Part shown: positions 59,557-64,000 of the stretch, piece by piece
Layout: every line of letters begins with the position of its first letter
Numbering within the stretch: position 1 is the first letter of the stretch
Assembly: GCF_901000735.1 (NCBI RefSeq)
Contig: NC_081544.1
Span: forward strand, 22,559,900-22,623,899
Reading direction: 5' to 3'
Source: Corylus avellana
Taxonomy: Eukaryota; Streptophyta; Magnoliopsida; Fagales; Betulaceae
Length of the DNA: 64,000 bases
The notes under the pieces: model-generated
What the model saw: the letters and a program-made list of their open reading frames with translations, nothing else
What the model was told of the DNA's origin: nothing
Databases searched by the model: none
Program-made: the position numbers and the translations under genes

Positions 59557-61517
59557 TGCAAGAGACGGAAAGATTGGTGCTTCAAGTTTAAAGTGCCACA
59601 GTCTAGTTGAAAACGTTAAACTTAGCGCTCATGAGAGGCGCCCCATAGCATATCCTTTGTGTTTTGTTGTTTGTTTTATTTTATTTTGTTTGACTTATAT
59701 TTTGTTTTTGTTTTCCTTTGTGCTTTATTTTACTTTAGTGTTTTAGTGTTTCAAGTTTTTTTGTCATGTTTTCACATTATGTTACTGCGATCGATCGCAA
59801 CCTGCATGCGATCGAGCGCAGGTCTCCACTTGTGGTTTCATTGCATTCTGTCAGTGCGATCACACGCACCATGTGTGCGTTCAAGCGCACCTCACCCACA
59901 CACACACCCCATTGCGCGAGTGCGATCGAGCGCAGCATGTGTGCGATCGAGCGCACTCGGGCAGCAGGCCACGTGACCTATTATGGGTCACTTTCCCCCA
60001 TTCCTCACATCCTTTTCTTCCTTACGGCCACCACCATCATCGCATATCACACACACATCACCCTATAGTTATGTTGTTATTTTATTTTTGTCTTTGTGTG
60101 TTTTCATTTCATCTTTTTATCTTTAGTTTTGTTTCATTTTACTTGTTTTTGTGTTTTCTTATTTTGCAGGGACAAATGTGCTTCGATTCAAGTTTGGGGG
60201 TGTGCTATGAGCCATGCTTTCCAAGATCATGTTGATCATCTCCTGGGAACACTCTTTCCTTTATTTAGACACATTGAGGACAATGTGTCATTTAAGTTTG
60301 GGGGTATGGGCACACATGATTGTTCACACACTTTGTCCCAATTTCATGTTAGTTGTTTTGTGTGTTTGTTTGTCTATTTGAAAAAAAAAATAAAAATAAA
60401 AATTTATGCATGTTCATGTTTGCCCTAAAATTTTAAGTTGATCTAAAAGAATTTTGGTTTGAATTCATCAGTGAGCTTAATATTTTGAAGACATGATCTG
60501 ATGAGTGAATTTGTTAGTTTGGTTATTTGTTAAGGATAGTTAAAAAATCACATGTTTGATCTAATCACACAAAACACATTAGCACATAATCTGTGAGGTA
60601 TGACATGAGGTCTGATATGTGTGTTTCTGCATTTTGAATGAAACTGGATGATTTATTAAATGGACACTTTGGCATAATTGAAAAAAAAAAGAAGAAAAAA
60701 AAAAAAGAGAGAGAAAGTATGAAATAAATGATCATTGATGACTTTTCACTGAGTAACTGGACCTTTTGTCTCAAAGCATTGAGTGTTCACGTCAAAAGGT
60801 GAAAAATGTTGATTTGATCAATGTCATGGTTAGTTGGTTTTGTAGCCTTTTTGACTCGAGTTAGTAGGTCTTTAGGGGTGTCTCTACACCCAATGCCCTA
60901 AAACCACCTGGTTTGGGAGTCATTGACTTAACACTCGCTACAAGGGTCAATTAGAAAGTTTAAGGGAACCAACATTGCACAACTTGACCAAAGAAAAAAA
61001 AAAAAAAAAGAGAGAAGAAAAAAAATAATAATAATATATGCCATGGTTGTTCATTCTAATAGGGATTCTAGTGAATTTTGAGATATGGAGACATTGCATA
61101 TTGGAAATATTTGGAAGCCTTATAAATTTGTACTAATTCACTTGACACTGTTTTCAAACCTGTGATGTTTTAGTATGTCCTTTGTAAGTAATTGAATTTT
61201 GAGATTCCAATTCATTGTGAAGATGGAGTTCATCTTTTTAAGTTTGTTTATGAATGAAAATCATAATCTTGAAGTGATGCTTTAATTTTTGGAATAACAT
61301 GAATTGGGCATGATGTTTGTGGGTAACATTTCTGGAAAACCCTCACGAGACTTCACTCGTCCTCTAGGGAATTCCTAGAGGTTTAAAAGGCTTGTTGCAT
61401 ATGCTAAATGCAATCGTACATCCCACGAAAGATAGATTTATCTTTTTATTTTCTATTTTTCCTTTCTTGTATTTTGTTTTGTACTGCTAAGGGACTAGCA
61501 ATATGTAAGTTTGGGGG
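59557..61517 (+). other. Non-coding interior of the Athila-like element
   Basis: No coding frame. Has the CpG-rich cluster 59786-59955 (three exact TGCGATCGAGCGCA plus one TGCGATCGATCGCA) and three copies of AAGTTTGGGGGT (60189, 60294, 61507), the last next to the 3' LTR where the polypurine tract should be. Confidence 0.6.
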
Positions 61518-62835
61518 TGTATTAAGTGCTAAAATATTCATATTTTTAGCCCTTAACTTGCATGTTTTAATCCTTTGGTTTTAGTTAATTAGGTCATTTT
61601 AATTCTTTTTTGCATTTTCCTTACTTTTGTAGCCTTTTGGAAGAAAATGAAGTAAATCTAGAAGATTTGGGCTCAAAGTGAGAAGATGGAAAAAATGGGA
61701 GCCCATGACACTGCAATCGAGCGCAATACTAGAGAAGACACCGCACGAAGCAGGCCAGGAGTGATTGAGCGCACACGGGTTGCGATTGATCGCACCCGTG
61801 CGCAGGAGACATCTCAAGTGGCGGCTAGAGTATTATTCTTTCCACATTAGGGTTTTCCAACTCCTAATTGTAATAGGTTTTGAAACCCTACGAAATTCCT
61901 AGGTTTACTAGTTTGTCAAGGACTTCTAAAGCCTATAAATAGACCCTTAAGCCTTTAGAATAGGTATGCTTTGTAAGGAGAAGAATATGAGCTCTTCAAG
62001 TTCAAGTCTCGGGTTTATTCTTTTCTTTTCTTTTCTTTTCTTTTATAAAGATGTTTAACATTAGTTTTATGTGTAGCTAATTTATTTCGTAGGGCTAGAT
62101 TGAAGCCCTAGTTATGTTTAGTTAATATTTCAATATTGGCGCCTTTGTGATGATCTTGTTGTGCTATTTAACTTGATTAATACCTGCTTGCATGAATTCC
62201 TCATATGTGTGTGCCTGATCAACATATGCATGTGGTATGGACTAGTTAGTTAAATCAATTTGGATGGCCGAGTCCTGAGTTTAATAAAAGTAACAAAAGA
62301 ATCCACACCGCGGTTCTTGGGTTAATCAACATGGGGAACCAGGAGTATATGCCCATGCCCTAGGCCTCGTGTGTTTGTCGATTTCCATAGAGTATATATT
62401 TTTCTAAGGAACAACTTAGTATACACCATGCTAAATTCCTTATAAAAGAAAAGAGTTAGAGTATACGTCATGCCTAACTCGTTGCTTAAGGAAATCTATA
62501 GCTTAAGGAGTATATGTCATGCCCTTAAGTTGACAAACATTAGATATACATAACATGATCAAAATATTGGCATATTGATATATTAGCTAAATATAATTAG
62601 TGGTAGATATCAAAGCCCTACTTTTACCTTTTCATTTATCTTTAGATCTTTTTATTTCTTTTCACAATATCAAATCCGTGACAATTTTATATTTTTAATT
62701 CACTCTAAATAAAATCACAATTCTCGTGGCATCGACCTCGTACTTGCTGCACTATACTATTGTTTTGATCTTGTGCACTTGGGAGTTAAAACGTACTAAA
62801 TATTACTATTAATTTAAGTAGTATTTGGCACAACA
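61518..62835 (+). repeat. 3' LTR of Athila-like element
   Basis: Begins TGTATTAAGTGC and ends GGCACAACA; about 5-7 percent different from the 5' LTR by eye, so an old insertion. Confidence 0.85.
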
Positions 62836-62855
62836 CAATACTACCTTTCAAAATG

Positions 62856-62935
62856 CACTAAATGGAGGAAATTGAGGGAATTTGAAATGGAGAGGATCTT
62901 TTTCCAAAACTTCTTGAAAAGTGATAGCATTAAAA
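62856..62935. mobile_element. Right arm of the split foldback element
   Basis: Reverse complement of the left arm at 56490-56576, with a few indels. Confidence 0.6.
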
Positions 62936-63312
62936 AATAATTAAGTTAATAGCATTATTTTCAATTGCATTAAACGCATTGTAAGATTGTTCTATTGCTT
63001 GTAATTGACACATTGTAATAATACTTGCAATTGTTTCTTCTAGAGTTCGCACTTAATTTTCACGTTGAATTTTTTTTTTCTCTAAAATCGCTTAATTTTT
63101 TTTAAAAAAGATAAATAGTATTAAAAATTAATAGCATTCAATTCATAGAATTAAACCATTAAAATTTGATATTAGTACTATGTTATCCCCATATCTTTCC
63201 CAACCCTCGATTTTATAGCCGACCTGGGAAGCTGTTGCGAATGCCGGTCATTCGTTTGGCAGTAGAGACTGGAGCTAAGTATCTCAGGATTCATTAGTGT
63301 TGTGTGATTTTA
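62936..63312. other. AT-rich sequence before the last gap
   Basis: Nothing recognised. Confidence 0.5.
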
Positions 63313-63412
63313 NNNNNNNNNNNNNNNNNNNNNNNNNNNNNNNNNNNNNNNNNNNNNNNNNNNNNNNNNNNNNNNNNNNNNNNNNNNNNNNNNNNNNNNN
63401 NNNNNNNNNNNN
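63313..63412. other. Assembly gap, 100 N
   Basis: 100 N; the flanks show no similarity to each other. Confidence 0.99.
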
Positions 63413-63612
63413 ACATGGTATACCGGTACGTGCGGGATAACGGCCATGGGCTTACTATATATGTTAACTTTATGGTCAAATGTGTGTGTATTATATGGAA
63501 AGGATGATGCCACCATTGAAGAGATCACATGTGTAGCCAAACTTTCAGAGCAAAAATTATTAAACTTTAGTCATTTTTCTCCAAAAAAAAAAACAAACAG
63601 TAATAAGTTATT

Positions 63613-63830
63613 TTAATTGTGTCGGGTCATGTTTACTCAATATGACCTGGTTATTTTAAACGGGTTAAACGGGTCATGTCAGGTTACCCTACTATTTTTA
63701 GTGTTATAATCGTGTCAAACTTGCTAACTCGTTTAGCTAAACCGGTCGTGTTCGTGTATAGGTTAATCGTGTAACCGGTCTTCGCGGGTCATAATCAGGT
63801 CGTGCTAGGTACCTGTTTCGCCAGTCCTAC
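63613..63830. mobile_element. Relic of hAT-like MITE, right end
   Basis: Matches the right part of the element at 41630-42342 (GTGTTATAATCGTGTCA, GGTCGTGTTCGTGT, then TTTCGCCAGTCCTA at the end). The left end is not found. Confidence 0.6.
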
Positions 63831-63837
63831 TTATAAA

Positions 63838-64000
63838 CCTCAACAAAATGGTATTGCAGAAAGGCGTAATAGGACCTTAATGGATATGAGGAGATCAATG
63901 ATGGCATTTGCTGATTTGCCTATCCATTTTTTGGGGAGCAGTTTTATCCACAGCAACATACATACTCAACAGAGTTGAAACAAAATCCTAACCTTTAACA
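63838..64000 (+). pseudogene. Ty1/copia integrase fragment
   Basis: Encodes PQQNGIAERRNRTLMDM and MMAFADLP, the C-terminal core motif of copia integrases with the third catalytic Glu in place. An extra base near the FWG motif shifts the frame. It runs off the window. It differs from the integrase of the Sirevirus-like element and so belongs to another copia lineage. Confidence 0.75.

Larger units (their letters stand above)
56630..62835 (+). mobile_element. Non-autonomous Ty3/gypsy (Athila-like) retrotransposon
   Basis: LTRs at 56630-57967 and 61518-62835 (about 1.3 kb each, clearly diverged). The target duplication caata is at 56625-56629 and 62836-62840. The PBS TGGCGCCGTTGCCGGGGA at 57974-57991 is complementary to the 3' end of tRNA-Asp, as in Athila/Tat-type gypsy elements. 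The interior holds one gag-like frame (58333-59556) and no reverse transcriptase, integrase or protease, so the element must have been mobilised in trans. Confidence 0.85.

Noticed and set aside
59659..60428. Several overlapping open frames after the gag-like ORF
   Set aside because: Low-complexity Phe/Leu- or His-rich translations in three frames of T-rich DNA; no domain and no conservation signal.

Overview
The window is nuclear DNA of a eudicot plant. It holds AT-rich intergenic DNA, five-exon genes with GT-AG introns, nested LTR retrotransposons, MITE-like elements, a tRNA-derived SINE and five 100-base N gaps. The species cannot be fixed from the sequence; a woody eudicot is a guess.

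Two kinds of host gene are present. The first is a cluster of NADP(H)-dependent 2-alkenal / double-bond reductase genes (MDR superfamily, AER/DBR1 type), all on the + strand: A (2510-5173), B (7589-10252), C (36466-38024), D (40288-42980) and E (46636-48443). Each splices cleanly to 349-351 residues with identical intron phases (0, 1, 0, 2). A truncated relic of a further copy lies at 44050-44453 and again at 49513-49916. The second is one chitinase-like GH19 gene (CTL1/CTL2 type, 50860-52965, three exons, 323 residues) that lacks the chitinase HETT motif. The reductases would detoxify reactive carbonyls or reduce phenylpropanoid double bonds in the cytosol; the CTL product would act in the cell wall. 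Nothing here links the two functionally.

Layout: 1-1506, truncated non-autonomous LTR element; 1495-6473 and 6574-11552, two near-identical copies of gene A/B; 11268-13634, complete copy of the same LTR element in reverse, with 5-bp target duplications; 13911-19359, SINE, CACTA-like end and LTR relics; 19360-35916, a Sirevirus-like Ty1/copia element with matching LTRs and target duplications, dead gag-pol sequence present twice, and an open env-like frame; 36 to 50.8 kb, reductases C, D and E; 50.8-53 kb, CTL; 55.2-56.3 kb, MITE and local repeats; 56630-62835, a non-autonomous Ty3/gypsy (Athila-like, tRNA-Asp primed) element inserted in the loop of a foldback element; 62.8-64 kb, relics.

The most important structural point is that each of the three large duplications (A/B, the Sirevirus interior, D/E) has an N gap at its junction. 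For the first two, the end of one contig equals the start of the next. This is the pattern of unmerged contig overlaps or haplotigs, so the true haploid reductase count may be three (A=B, C, D=E). Other points of interest are an active-site change in gene C, a 181-bp block shared upstream of divergent reductases, a CpG-rich module shared by two unrelated LTR families, and a short mitochondrial-like insertion. I see no sign of a wholly new biological system.
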